Shown one piece after another: positions 22,136 to 31,044 of a stretch of DNA of 64,000 bases. The stretch spans positions 24,511-88,510 of the forward strand of contig JAUVYN010000004.1 of the NCBI GenBank assembly GCA_030603065.1, given 5' to 3'. Positions within the stretch are counted from its first letter, which is position 1. Every line of letters begins with the position of its first letter. The notes under the pieces are model-generated. The model saw nothing but the letters and a program-made list of their open reading frames with translations. It did no database searches and had not been told where the DNA came from. A program made the translations under genes and the position numbers. This DNA comes from Pseudomonas sp. (GTDB lineage Bacteria; Pseudomonadota; Gammaproteobacteria; Pseudomonadales; Pseudomonadaceae).

Positions 22136-24591
22136 GAAATCTCCTTGTCATCGCTGTCACGCCCAGCGTAAGGCCAATGCTGCAACATGTTCTGGATCAG
22201 CCTGGCCAGCTCGGCGCTGTCGTGGCGGGATTTGACCAGATGCCGATGGACCCGGCTGGTTTCAGTGTTCGTCGCGTCCAGCGCAGAGAAGATCACAACC
22301 GGTGTGGGCGGGCTGGACTGGGCCAGTTCATCGATAAGCTCCGACCCATCTCCATCGGGTAGCATCAGGTCGAGTATGGCGAGGTCATGGTGGCGGACGC
22401 GCAGTTGTTGCCGGGCTTCGGCGAGACTACCGGCGCCTATCAGATCGATGTCCAGCGAGGCAAGCAGGCTAGCCATCAAGCTTCGCAGGTCGTCGTCGTC
22501 CTCCACATGAAGGATGCATGGGCGTGCTCCGCGGTGCTTCATGCAGGCACTGACCACCTCAAGCACACGTGACGGGTCGATCGGCTTATGCAACCAATCC
22601 ATGACGCCTACCGCGCCGCCGCGCAGAGCCACTTCGCCAGGGACCGGATCGGCCTGCTGCAGATTCACGACCAGCACCGGCAGGTGGCGCAGGCTCGGTT
22701 GATCACGCAGTGCCTGTATGAACGCGATGCAGTCCTCGTCGCACAGGGCAGGGCTTAACGTCAACGCGTGGAAAACGCCCTGCGTCAGTAGTTGCCGCGC
22801 GGCTGCGGCATCGGCTGCAACCCGCGTCGTATACCCTTGCTGTTCGAGCAGCTGCGTCAATTGAATGGCCGCTTCCGCGTGTGGCTCGAGAACCAGAATG
22901 CAGCGATCCCCGCGGCAGGCCGTGGGTAGAGTAGTCGGGACGGATGTGACAGGGGCTCCCACCGCCGGCAGACGCACATTAAATCGGGTGCCGGCTCCAA
23001 CCTGCGACTGGAAGCCGATCTCGCCGCCCATCTGCTCGACCAGGGATCGAGTAATTGCAAGTCCCAGTCCGGTCCCGCCGAGTCTGCGCACGTCAGAGGA
23101 GTCTGCCTGGGCGAATCGCTCGAAAACGCGGGGCTGGAAATCCTCGGGGATGCCTCTTCCCGTGTCATTGACACTGAACTCCATCCAGGTATTTTCCCAA
23201 CGCAAACCGATTTCCACAACGCCGCCCTGGTAGGAATGCTTGATCGCATTCGACAGTAGGTTGGCCATGACCTGCGCGAATCGCTCTGCGTCGACCCTTA
23301 CCGATACGCCGTCAACCCGGTCTGCCAGGCGCAGCTCCACGCCGTACTGCTGAGCATAGGGCAGGTTGTATTCAATGGCCTGTTCCACCAGCGTTACCGG
23401 CGTATGCAGGGCCAGGTGGAGGGGCAGCTGACCCGCCTCGAGCTTCTCGATGTCAAGGATGTCGTTGATCAGTTGCACCAGGCGTTCGCTGTTCTTGAAG
23501 GCTATGTCCAGCAAAGGTCGCTGAGTTGACGACACGTCACCTAGCATGCCGTTGGCGAGCATACCCAGAGCACCGCGGATTGCCGTCAGCGGAGTGCGCA
23601 ACTCATGGCTCACGGTAGAAATGAACTCGGTTTTCATGCGCTCGGCGCGCAGCACTTCGGTGACGTCTCTCGCGATCACCAGGTGATCGCCCAGGCCAGT
23701 TGGAGCAACGCGTATCTCATAGGTGTTGCCACGCCCGTCCTCCCAGTTGAACTGGCGGGTCTCGTCTGCATCGGGCAGCTGCTCCAGCAATGCCTGTGTG
23801 AAGTGTTCCGGAACCGGGCTCTTCAGTTCGTGGTCAGTCAGACTGCTGATTCGGCCTCTGGTGTCGATTTCATACAGATCATCAGGCATCGCGCCGAACA
23901 GGGCCTCCAGCCGTGCTGCACTGGCTTGGGCCCGGTAAGCGAGGCGTTGCCGCAGGCTCAGGCTGCGAACTACCGAAGCGAAGGCCAGCCCGAGCAGCAA
24001 AAGGACCAGCAGGCCACCTACGACTGCAAACAAATGGCCGCGGGCGACCTGGGCGTCGAGCTGCCGATGGTCGTGGGCAAGCAGCTCGACCTCATGCATG
24101 CGCAGCTCATCGAATAGCGCTCGCAGCGCCTCCATCGTCTGTCTGCCGCCGGCACCGAGCAAACGCTGCGATGCGGCTTCCAGCCCTTGCTCCTGACGCG
24201 TATGAATGTTTGCCGCGGAAATCGACAGCCTCTGCTCGATGAGGCGGTCTAGGTCGCTAAGCCAATCTGGCCGAGGTGGTGGGCCATTGATGACCATTGC
24301 CTCCGCCAGTTGCACGCGCTGGACGGCCAAACGCTCGCGGGCCGCCTGATAGGGAGCCAGATAGTCATCAACGCCGGTGATTACAAATCCGCGTTCGCCG
24401 GATTCGACGTCCTGCAATAACGAGAACGTGTCAGTGGCGGCTGCCATGACCTCCAGGCTGTGCAGTACGGAGTCGTTCGCGCTGACCAGCGCCTGTTGGA
24501 CGCTGCGCGCCTGCCAGGCCAAACCCAACAGCATGAACAAAGCGAAAGCGAAGGTGACGCTGTGCCAGGCGACACGGGGAGATTCTTGCAA
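22132..24591 (-). CDS. Hybrid sensor histidine kinase with CHASE3 domain and two receiver domains
   Basis: 819 aa. Two TM helices (about 12-28 and 186-208) bracket a CHASE3-like periplasmic sensor (DVESGERGFVITG near 61-73). Then a PAS-like region (225-315), HisKA with H329 (SHELRTPL), a HATPase domain (about 435-542; NLLSNAIKH, DTGRGIP, GGTGLGL), a first receiver (about 563-682) and a second receiver (about 691-805; D741 in ILDLMLPDGDG). The first receiver has lost its phospho-acceptor: the expected Asp is S613 (TLSPALCDED) and the acidic pocket reads EPH. First gene of the unit; regulates or senses for the glycan genes downstream by inference. Confidence 0.88.
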   Translation of the reverse strand: MQESPRVAWHSVTFAFALFMLLGLAWQARSVQQALVSANDSVLHSLEVMAAATDTFSLLQDVESGERGFVITGVDDYLAPYQAARERLAVQRVQLAEAMVINGPPPRPDWLSDLDRLIEQRLSISAANIHTRQEQGLEAASQRLLGAGGRQTMEALRALFDELRMHEVELLAHDHRQLDAQVARGHLFAVVGGLLVLLLLGLAFASVVRSLSLRQRLAYRAQASAARLEALFGAMPDDLYEIDTRGRISSLTDHELKSPVPEHFTQALLEQLPDADETRQFNWEDGRGNTYEIRVAPTGLGDHLVIARDVTEVLRAERMKTEFISTVSHELRTPLTAIRGALGMLANGMLGDVSSTQRPLLDIAFKNSERLVQLINDILDIEKLEAGQLPLHLALHTPVTLVEQAIEYNLPYAQQYGVELRLADRVDGVSVRVDAERFAQVMANLLSNAIKHSYQGGVVEIGLRWENTWMEFSVNDTGRGIPEDFQPRVFERFAQADSSDVRRLGGTGLGLAITRSLVEQMGGEIGFQSQVGAGTRFNVRLPAVGAPVTSVPTTLPTACRGDRCILVLEPHAEAAIQLTQLLEQQGYTTRVAADAAAARQLLTQGVFHALTLSPALCDEDCIAFIQALRDQPSLRHLPVLVVNLQQADPVPGEVALRGGAVGVMDWLHKPIDPSRVLEVVSACMKHRGARPCILHVEDDDDLRSLMASLLASLDIDLIGAGSLAEARQQLRVRHHDLAILDLMLPDGDGSELIDELAQSSPPTPVVIFSALDATNTETSRVHRHLVKSRHDSAELARLIQNMLQHWPYAGRDSDDKEIS

Positions 24592-24632
24592 ACCAGACTC
24601 CTGACTCCCGGGGTACGTATATGGACGGTACT

Positions 24633-24648
24633 TGAACCCTAGGGTTCA
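24633..24648. promoter_or_regulatory. 16-base perfect palindrome upstream of the sensor-kinase operon
   Basis: TGAACCCTAGGGTTCA is fully self-complementary and lies 42-57 bases before the kinase ATG, where an operator would overlap the promoter. GGTACT (24627-24632) and AGTACC (24658-24663) add outer arms with an offset. It could bind a dimeric regulator; which one is unknown. Confidence 0.5.
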
Positions 24649-24738
24649 CAGCTGTCCAGTACCAGTGTAGTCGGTGAATCTGCATGCCCCCTAAAGACTG
24701 GTGCCAAACGACGAAAAATCAACGAGTTACGTCTCTCC

Positions 24739-24756
24739 CAGCTATCCTGATAGCTG
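24739..24756 (-). terminator. Hairpin 3' of the FtsH-like gene
   Basis: CAGCTAT (24739-24745) pairs with ATAGCTG (24750-24756) across a 4-base loop, 51 bases after the ftsH-like stop codon. No T-run follows, so a terminator role is tentative. Confidence 0.35.
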
Positions 24757-24806
24757 CCCGGGCGAGCAAAACGCATCGAAGGGCTTTGACGAGGCGAGGG
24801 CAGTGC

Positions 24807-26627
24807 TCATCCTTGTTTCAGCCCCTGGCCGAGGAGGGCAGGAAACTCTTCCGGGGTGATGGTTTCGTTGTGCAGCAGCAGTTCAGCGCCGGCGGTCAGT
24901 TCCTCCCTGCGGGTAGCGAGAATTTGCCGGGCACGTTCATAGGCCTCATCGATCAGAGTCCGCACTGCGTCGTCGATCTTTTCGGCGGTGCGCTCGGAAA
25001 AGTCGCGTTCGCGCACAGCCAGCACCTGTTCTCCCAGAAACCGAGACTGTTGTGGTTCGAATACGGCCTGACCAACTTCAGGACTCATGCCAAAGCGAGT
25101 CACAATCTGTCTTGCAATATCAGTTACCTTGGCCAGATCATCAGCCGCTCCGGTGGATATCTCATCGAAGACCAACTCTTCGGCGGCGCGGCCGGCAAGC
25201 AAAACGACCAGCCGGTCCTTGAGTTCCTGTGCCGTGATCAAAAAACGGTCTTCAGTAGGCCTCTGCATGGTGTAACCGAGAGCCCCTATGGACCGGGGAA
25301 TGATGGAGACCTTGTGTACCGGGTCCATGCCGGGGAGGGTGGCTGCTGCCAGGGCGTGCCCCATTTCATGGTAGGCCACCACTTCGCGCTCGTGCGCCTG
25401 CAGAAGTCTACCCTTGCGCTCTGACCCAGCGATCAGACGTTCTAGTGCCGTAGTGAAATCGTCCATGCTTACGCTTTGGGCGCTGCGGCGGGTCGCTACG
25501 ATGGCCGCTTCGTTCACCAGGTTCGCCAGATCCGCGCCGGTGAAGCCTGTCGTCAGCGCAGCGAGGGCGTCGGCGTCTATGTCCGCTCCCAGGGTGATGC
25601 GCTTGAGATGAACGCGCAGAATGGCGGCCCGGCCGTTGCGGTCAGGTCTGTCGATGACCACCTGGCGATCGAAGCGGCCGGCTCGCATCAAGGCGGGATC
25701 AAGCACCTCCGGCCGGTTGGTAGCCGCCAGTAGCACGACGCCCTCACGCGGGTCGAAGCCATCGAGCTCGGCGAGTAGCTGATTCAGAGTTTGTTCCTTT
25801 TCGTCATTGCCGCCAAAGGTCGCAACACCACGCATCTTGCCAAGAGCGTCCAGCTCGTCGATGAAAATGATGCAGGGCGCAGCCTGGCGAGCCTGAGTGA
25901 ACAGGTCGCGCACCCTGGCGGCACCCACACCGACGAACATCTCCACGAACTCAGAACCAGAGATCGAGAAGAATGGCACTCCAGCTTCGCCGGCCACGGC
26001 CTTGGCAACCAGCGTTTTACCGGTGCCTGGCGGCCCGACCAGCAGAATGCCCTTGGGAATGCGTGCGCCCAGGCGGCTATAGGTCGGCTGATCCTTGAGG
26101 AAGGATACGATCTCTTGAAGTTCTGCCTTGGCCTCATCGATTCCGGCCACATCATCGAAGGTGACGCCGGTGTCACGCTCAACGTAGACCTTGGCCTTGG
26201 ATTTGCCGATATTGACCATGCCGCCCATGCCTTGCCGGTTGGCAATGTTGCGAAACATGAACAGCCAGAAAATGATGATCAGCGCGAGCGGCAGCAGCCA
26301 GGAAATCAGATTGGTCAGCCATGTGTTGCTCGGGCGATTGCGGAAGCTCACGTTGTGACGTGCTAGCAACTCGGCTAGTTGAGGATCCACTCGTTGCGTA
26401 ACGAATCGTTCGAATCGACCGTCGGGCGATGTGTAGCGACCTTGGATCTCGTTCTCGCCAATGACCAGCTCTGTGATGGCTTGGCGTTCGAGCAATTCAA
26501 GAAACTCGCTATAGCCAATCGCGCGCGTGGTCTGGCTGGTCGACCACCAGCTTTGAAACAGGAGGAGCGCGATGAACGCGACGAGAAAATAGCCAATATT
26601 CCACTGATGTGTTTTATGGAGATCCAT
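24807..26627 (-). CDS. FtsH-type membrane AAA+ zinc metalloprotease (probably a second copy)
   Basis: 606 aa. Two N-terminal TM helices (about 11-28 and 104-125) flank a short periplasmic domain; then the AAA+ domain with Walker A GPPGTGKT (198-205), pore loop FVG (231-233), Walker [11 protein letters not shown] and the SRH region RAGRFDR, and a peptidase domain with the zinc site HEMGH (420-424). The [12 protein letters not shown] stretch departs from the usual IDEIDAVGRQRG of housekeeping FtsH, and the gene is not beside rrmJ/folP, so it is likely an accessory paralogue like FtsH2 of some Pseudomonas. An Anr-type site precedes it. Confidence 0.88.
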   Translation of the reverse strand: MDLHKTHQWNIGYFLVAFIALLLFQSWWSTSQTTRAIGYSEFLELLERQAITELVIGENEIQGRYTSPDGRFERFVTQRVDPQLAELLARHNVSFRNRPSNTWLTNLISWLLPLALIIIFWLFMFRNIANRQGMGGMVNIGKSKAKVYVERDTGVTFDDVAGIDEAKAELQEIVSFLKDQPTYSRLGARIPKGILLVGPPGTGKTLVAKAVAGEAGVPFFSISGSEFVEMFVGVGAARVRDLFTQARQAAPCIIFIDELDALGKMRGVATFGGNDEKEQTLNQLLAELDGFDPREGVVLLAATNRPEVLDPALMRAGRFDRQVVIDRPDRNGRAAILRVHLKRITLGADIDADALAALTTGFTGADLANLVNEAAIVATRRSAQSVSMDDFTTALERLIAGSERKGRLLQAHEREVVAYHEMGHALAAATLPGMDPVHKVSIIPRSIGALGYTMQRPTEDRFLITAQELKDRLVVLLAGRAAEELVFDEISTGAADDLAKVTDIARQIVTRFGMSPEVGQAVFEPQQSRFLGEQVLAVRERDFSERTAEKIDDAVRTLIDEAYERARQILATRREELTAGAELLLHNETITPEEFPALLGQGLKQG

Positions 26628-26653
26628 GGGCGCCTCAACAGTCCGATGTTGGA

Positions 26654-26695
26654 AGTAGACTCTAGATCAGTCTGGCGTACCTTGATACCGATCAA
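26654..26695 (-). promoter_or_regulatory. Anr/FNR-type promoter of the ftsH-like gene
   Basis: TTGATACCGATCAA (26682-26695) is a perfect match to the FNR/Anr consensus TTGAT-N4-ATCAA. If it sits at -41.5, transcription starts near 26647 and a -10-like TCTACT falls exactly at 26659-26654 on the minus strand. Upstream, CATAAT-N4-ATTATG (26714-26729) lies in an AT-rich stretch. This predicts oxygen-limited induction. Confidence 0.7.
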
Positions 26696-26799
26696 GCTAA
26701 CGGCAGTAGTTCGCATAATCTATATTATGTTAAATTACGTACTGATTACGGAGAATGGATGAAGTCCTTGATGCCGCCCTCACGCCAGGAACCGGCGTA

Positions 26800-27387
26800 T
26801 CAGAAAAAGTACCAGCCTAGCACCCCAGCACCGCCTACACAGGCTGCCCCTGCAATTATCATCAGCACTCCGTCACGTGCAATCAGCGCCAGTCCGAAAG
26901 CCGCCAGCGCCAGCCCGACTGTCAGTGCGCTGAACGGCACGAATTCCATCACCGGTAACATTAACGCCAACAGAATGCAGGTGCCGGCAACCACATGTAC
27001 AGCCGCACCCTGGGTCAGATAAACCAGCCGTGGTCCGGTGATGCGATCGAACCAGCTCGCCGGCTTGCGCATCCAGTCGATCGCCTTGTCCAGCTTGCGC
27101 TTTTCGACGGACTTTTCCATGACCCATTTAGGCAGCCAGAACTGGTCCCGTCCAACGAGCAGCTGGCCAGCGGTAAGCAGCACCAGCAGGCCCATGATGG
27201 TGGGAACGCCGGGGATCGGACCGATGATCGGCGCCAGCGTCACTATTCCGGCAAGCAGCAGCAGCGGACCAAATGAACGGGAGCCTATGGTCTCCATTAT
27301 GGCCCCGAGAGACACCCTGCCCTTGCTGTCGTCCGCTTCCTGCAGATGATCGAGCAGATCGTTTATGGTGGACAGGTCATTTGCCAT
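26800..27387 (-). CDS. ExoD family membrane protein
   Basis: 195 aa with an N-terminal cytosolic helix (about 1-35) and four to five hydrophobic segments. The block GRVSLGAIMETIGSRSFGPLLLLAGIV and IPGVPTIMGLLVLLTAGQLLVGR are typical of the ExoD family, named from a Sinorhizobium exopolysaccharide/alkali-tolerance gene whose biochemical role is unknown. It follows the HlyD gene by 96 bases on the same strand and precedes the Anr-controlled ftsH-like gene; operon membership is not certain. Confidence 0.85.
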   Translation of the reverse strand: MANDLSTINDLLDHLQEADDSKGRVSLGAIMETIGSRSFGPLLLLAGIVTLAPIIGPIPGVPTIMGLLVLLTAGQLLVGRDQFWLPKWVMEKSVEKRKLDKAIDWMRKPASWFDRITGPRLVYLTQGAAVHVVAGTCILLALMLPVMEFVPFSALTVGLALAAFGLALIARDGVLMIIAGAACVGGAGVLGWYFF

Positions 27388-27483
27388 GGCGGTACGTGTC
27401 GTCCTGGAATGGCATTGAATGGTTCCTCCGCTCGTCTGTCTCCCTACGGCAGGTGTTTCAGAGGTAAGTTCCGGGGTGCCTGA

Positions 27484-28668
27484 TCAACGCGCACGTACGC
27501 GTACGCCGTCGGCAAGATTTTGGGCCGGATGTACGATGACCTGATCGCCAGCGACCAGCCCGGCGACCACCTCGGTGCTCAGGCCACTGCGGCGGCCAGG
27601 TTCTACAACCTGGAAGCGAGCCCTGCCGTCACGGAGCACGAAGGTTCCCCAGCCAGCATCGCGGCGAAACAGTGCGCTGGTCGGCACCTGCAATACGTCC
27701 TCGGCTTCCCAGAGAATGAATCGAGCCTCGACTCGAAAGCCGTCACCGAGGTTCTGCCACTCTGCCCGCGGTGCGTCCAGGTCGACGATCACCCATACGC
27801 GATGCTCCTCGACCCCAAGCGCTGAGAGCTTCATGAAGCCCGCAGGCTCGATCCGCCTGACTCGCCCGGGCAATGTACTGTCGCCTCCCCAGCGCTCGAG
27901 CTCTACCCGCATGCCGGGTTGCAGACGAACCGCATCCGGAGAGAGCACATCCACCTCTATCTCCAGGCTGGAAAGATTGCCAAGCGAGACAATGGGCTCC
28001 CCGGCCTGCACGCTACCCTCACTCTGGCGCAACCGGCGTAGCACTACGCCATCCACTGGCGAGACAACCTGAATCGGCGCTGGCGCGTTGCCATTCTGTT
28101 CGGTTGACAGCATAGCCTCGGCGTTATCTTTTTCGTGTCGTGCCACATCTACCGCAAACCGTGCTGAACGCAGGCTCGCCGTGGCGCGGCGCATTTCCGA
28201 CTGCGCCTGGTCGAGCACTTCGGCAGGCATGTGTCCGGCCGATACCATGCGCTCGATTCTGCGCAACTCGGCTCGCGCCAGGTCCACCCTGGCCTGTTCG
28301 CTGTCTACCAGAGCCTGGGCCAGTTCCAGTGACGACTCGGCCCTGGCCAACGTCGCGCGAGCCTGCGCCCGGGTTCTACTATCGAGCGGCTGAGCCAAAT
28401 GGGGGTGCAACAGAAACAGCACTTGGCCACGGCCAACCTCATCCCCCGGTTCAAGCACGACCCGGCCGAGAAACCCGCTCACCGGGGCGGAAACGTCATA
28501 GCGGTCAGACAGGCGTGTGCGCCCCTCCTCCTCCACTGTTACCTGGAACGGCCCTCGGCTCACCTCAACCACTTCCACCGCCGCCGGTGGCTCTCGAAAT
28601 CCGAGCGCCAGAGCCAGCAATAGCACGACTGCCAGCCCTACCAAGACCGCCTTACGCCAGGACAGCAT
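27484..28668 (-). CDS. HlyD-family periplasmic adaptor (membrane fusion protein)
   Basis: 394 aa from the ATG at 28668, selected by AAGGAG 6 bases upstream; an ATG at 28686 overlapping the permease stop (ATGA) is an alternative. One N-terminal TM anchor (about 8-25), a lipoyl-like half (DRYDVSAPVSGFLGRVVLEPGDEV), an alpha-helical hairpin of Ala/Arg/Glu-rich coiled coil (about 90-190), the second lipoyl half (VVSPVDGVVLRRLRQSEGSV) and a beta-barrel domain. It should link the ABC permease to an outer-membrane channel, but no TolC-like gene is adjacent. Confidence 0.88.
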   Translation of the reverse strand: MLSWRKAVLVGLAVVLLLALALGFREPPAAVEVVEVSRGPFQVTVEEEGRTRLSDRYDVSAPVSGFLGRVVLEPGDEVGRGQVLFLLHPHLAQPLDSRTRAQARATLARAESSLELAQALVDSEQARVDLARAELRRIERMVSAGHMPAEVLDQAQSEMRRATASLRSARFAVDVARHEKDNAEAMLSTEQNGNAPAPIQVVSPVDGVVLRRLRQSEGSVQAGEPIVSLGNLSSLEIEVDVLSPDAVRLQPGMRVELERWGGDSTLPGRVRRIEPAGFMKLSALGVEEHRVWVIVDLDAPRAEWQNLGDGFRVEARFILWEAEDVLQVPTSALFRRDAGWGTFVLRDGRARFQVVEPGRRSGLSTEVVAGLVAGDQVIVHPAQNLADGVRVRAR

Positions 28669-28682
28669 TGTGTTCTCCTTCT

Positions 28683-31043
28683 TCATTCGGCGGCCTTGAG
28701 GGCGCGCACCATGTCCAGTTTTGCCAGTTTTCGCCATACCAGAACGGCCGATAGCAAGGTCGCCAACAGAACAACCAGAGCGGCCATGGCGAAGGTGCCT
28801 GGGGTCAGCACCAGAGGTACCCGATAGATATCGGTTTGCATCCCGACCGTGAGTAGCCAGCACATTCCCGTGCCCAACAGGAAACCGGGCGGCATGGCCA
28901 GTAGTGACAACAGGACCAGCTCCCCGAGCAGGATGAAGGCTGTTTCGGCTCGGGTGAAGCCCAGCACGCGCAGGCTTGACAGTTCTCGGCTGCGTTCTGC
29001 AAAGGCGATACGGGCATTGTTGTAGGCCACTGCAAAGGCTATTGATCCTGCCATCATCAGGCTGAAAAACGTGAACACCAGCATGGTCTCGTCCATCAGT
29101 TCGTGAAACGCGGCGACATTCCGGGTTCGTTCGGTGACTCCGAGCACCCGCGGCATGTTCTCGAGATTGCTGTTCAGTGACGTCAGATACTCGGGCTGCA
29201 CGGCAAGGAAGGCGCCGTTGATCGAAGGCGCCTCTTTCAAAACGCGCGAAAGGTACGTTCGATTAACATACGCGCCCACGCCCACGTATTCCTTCACCAA
29301 CCCGGCAACTGGAATCTCCAGGACAGCTCTTCGACCTTCCTGTAGATGCACCTCCAGCCTGTCACCTGCCTGAACACCCAACATTCTGGCCAGATGATCG
29401 GTGAGCATCACCCCCTCCTCGGCGAGCTGCAAGGGCTGCAGGCTTGAATCGAGCACCGCGAACAGCTGGCTGCTTTCCGGCAGTCCCTGCAGCACACTGC
29501 GATATTCCCTGTGCCCAAAGCGGAGGATCGCAGGTGCGCTTCTGAAGCCTTCCGCGTGGTACACCCCGGGTAGCGCCCGGAGCGAATGAATTGCCCGATC
29601 ACCGGTGGGCTCATTGAGGGTGACGGTCACGTCCTGCTTCTGCGACAGGCGAAACTGCACTTCAAGCATGTGATCTATGGCCCCGCGCTGAAACCCGGAA
29701 AGCATCATGATGCCCACCGCGAAGGCAGTACCCAGTATCGAGAGTCCTGATTTGACTGGCTGCCGTTCGATGTTACGCAGGATCATTCGCGTCGGCTGGC
29801 TTAACCAACGGACACCCATCTTCTCGAAGATCGCCCGGCGGTAACTTGGCGGCGCCTCTGGACGCATGGCCTCGGCTGGCGGCAGCCGAAACGCCCGCCG
29901 CAACTCGGCCAGTGTGCCAAGTGCTGCAGCGCCACTCGACACTCCGACAGCGAGGGCGACTACGCTTGGACGGATCCGAAAACTGAGCCAGGGAAAGCGA
30001 AAATAAGTCTGATACATCTCCGCGAGCGCACTCGCGAGCCAGGTACCGAGAAGCACTCCGAGCACCGAGCCGAGCAAGGCAATCAACAGAATGAGTGACA
30101 GGTAATGCAGCGCCACTGCCAGGCTCGAATAGCCAAATGCCTTGAGCACAGCAATTTGTTCGCGTTGTGTACGGATGAGTCGTGCAGTGACCACATTCAG
30201 AAGAAACGCCGCTACGCCGATAAAGATAAGGGGTAGCAGCCGCGCCATGTTCTCCAGCTGTGAGAGTTCTTCGTGCAGATAGCGATGTGAGGTCTGGTCG
30301 GCGCGATAGTAGGCGCCCAGCCCACCGTAAGGTGCAAGCAGGACGTCCAGTTCAGTTATTACCTCGTCAGCCACAGCCCCCGGTGCCAGCGTCAGAACCA
30401 GATTGTTGAATGCGCCCTCCATCCCGAAAGCTGCCGCCAGCCCTGTTCTGTTCATCCAGACGATGGCATAGCGGGCATAATCGGGAAACATGTCCCCTGG
30501 GCGGATCTGATAGATGTACTCCGGCGACAAGGCAAGACCGCTGATACGCATTGTGCGGTAACGCCCGTTTATTACCACTGCCAGCTCATCGCCCGGTTGC
30601 AGGTGGTGAGCCTCGGCGAAGGCTTCGCTTACCAGAATCTCCTCATCACGCCCCACCTCGGGCAACTGTCCAGCCTTGAGGAAGAGTCGATTCAGCTCTG
30701 GTTGCGCACCATCCGGTATGGAGAGCGCGAGCCCGGTGATCGGCTCGGAGTGCATAGGCAATCTGACGTTCAGTGGGGCGACCACTCGAGTCTCCAGCAT
30801 GCCTACGCCACTCACCTCCTGAAGCCGGTTTGCGAGACCGAGCGGAGCGCGCTTGAGGTCAGCGAAGATATCGGCAAACCGCTGATCGAGGTAGACTCGG
30901 TCCTGGGTCAGGCGAAGCGAATCGAGGGTGCTCAGCGCCATCACGAATGTCGCTACCCCCGCGGCCATGACCAGAGCTATCGCCGCACCCTGCCCCTTGA
31001 GGGTCCAGAGCATGCGCAGCATCTTGATATCCAGCGCGCGCAT
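28683..31043 (-). CDS. FtsX-like ABC transporter permease (8 TM, duplicated)
   Basis: 786 aa. An N-terminal TM helix (about 17-38) is followed by a MacB-type periplasmic domain and three TM helices (about 265-385); the plan then repeats with a TM near 430-450, a second periplasmic domain and three C-terminal TM helices (about 655-775). This is two FtsX modules fused, as in long LolCE/YbbP-like permeases. Such mechanotransmission transporters move lipids, peptides or lipoproteins from the periplasmic leaflet rather than across the membrane. One base separates it from the ATPase stop (TGACATG). Substrate unknown. Confidence 0.87.
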   Translation of the reverse strand: MRALDIKMLRMLWTLKGQGAAIALVMAAGVATFVMALSTLDSLRLTQDRVYLDQRFADIFADLKRAPLGLANRLQEVSGVGMLETRVVAPLNVRLPMHSEPITGLALSIPDGAQPELNRLFLKAGQLPEVGRDEEILVSEAFAEAHHLQPGDELAVVINGRYRTMRISGLALSPEYIYQIRPGDMFPDYARYAIVWMNRTGLAAAFGMEGAFNNLVLTLAPGAVADEVITELDVLLAPYGGLGAYYRADQTSHRYLHEELSQLENMARLLPLIFIGVAAFLLNVVTARLIRTQREQIAVLKAFGYSSLAVALHYLSLILLIALLGSVLGVLLGTWLASALAEMYQTYFRFPWLSFRIRPSVVALAVGVSSGAAALGTLAELRRAFRLPPAEAMRPEAPPSYRRAIFEKMGVRWLSQPTRMILRNIERQPVKSGLSILGTAFAVGIMMLSGFQRGAIDHMLEVQFRLSQKQDVTVTLNEPTGDRAIHSLRALPGVYHAEGFRSAPAILRFGHREYRSVLQGLPESSQLFAVLDSSLQPLQLAEEGVMLTDHLARMLGVQAGDRLEVHLQEGRRAVLEIPVAGLVKEYVGVGAYVNRTYLSRVLKEAPSINGAFLAVQPEYLTSLNSNLENMPRVLGVTERTRNVAAFHELMDETMLVFTFFSLMMAGSIAFAVAYNNARIAFAERSRELSSLRVLGFTRAETAFILLGELVLLSLLAMPPGFLLGTGMCWLLTVGMQTDIYRVPLVLTPGTFAMAALVVLLATLLSAVLVWRKLAKLDMVRALKAAE

Positions 31044-31044
31044 G

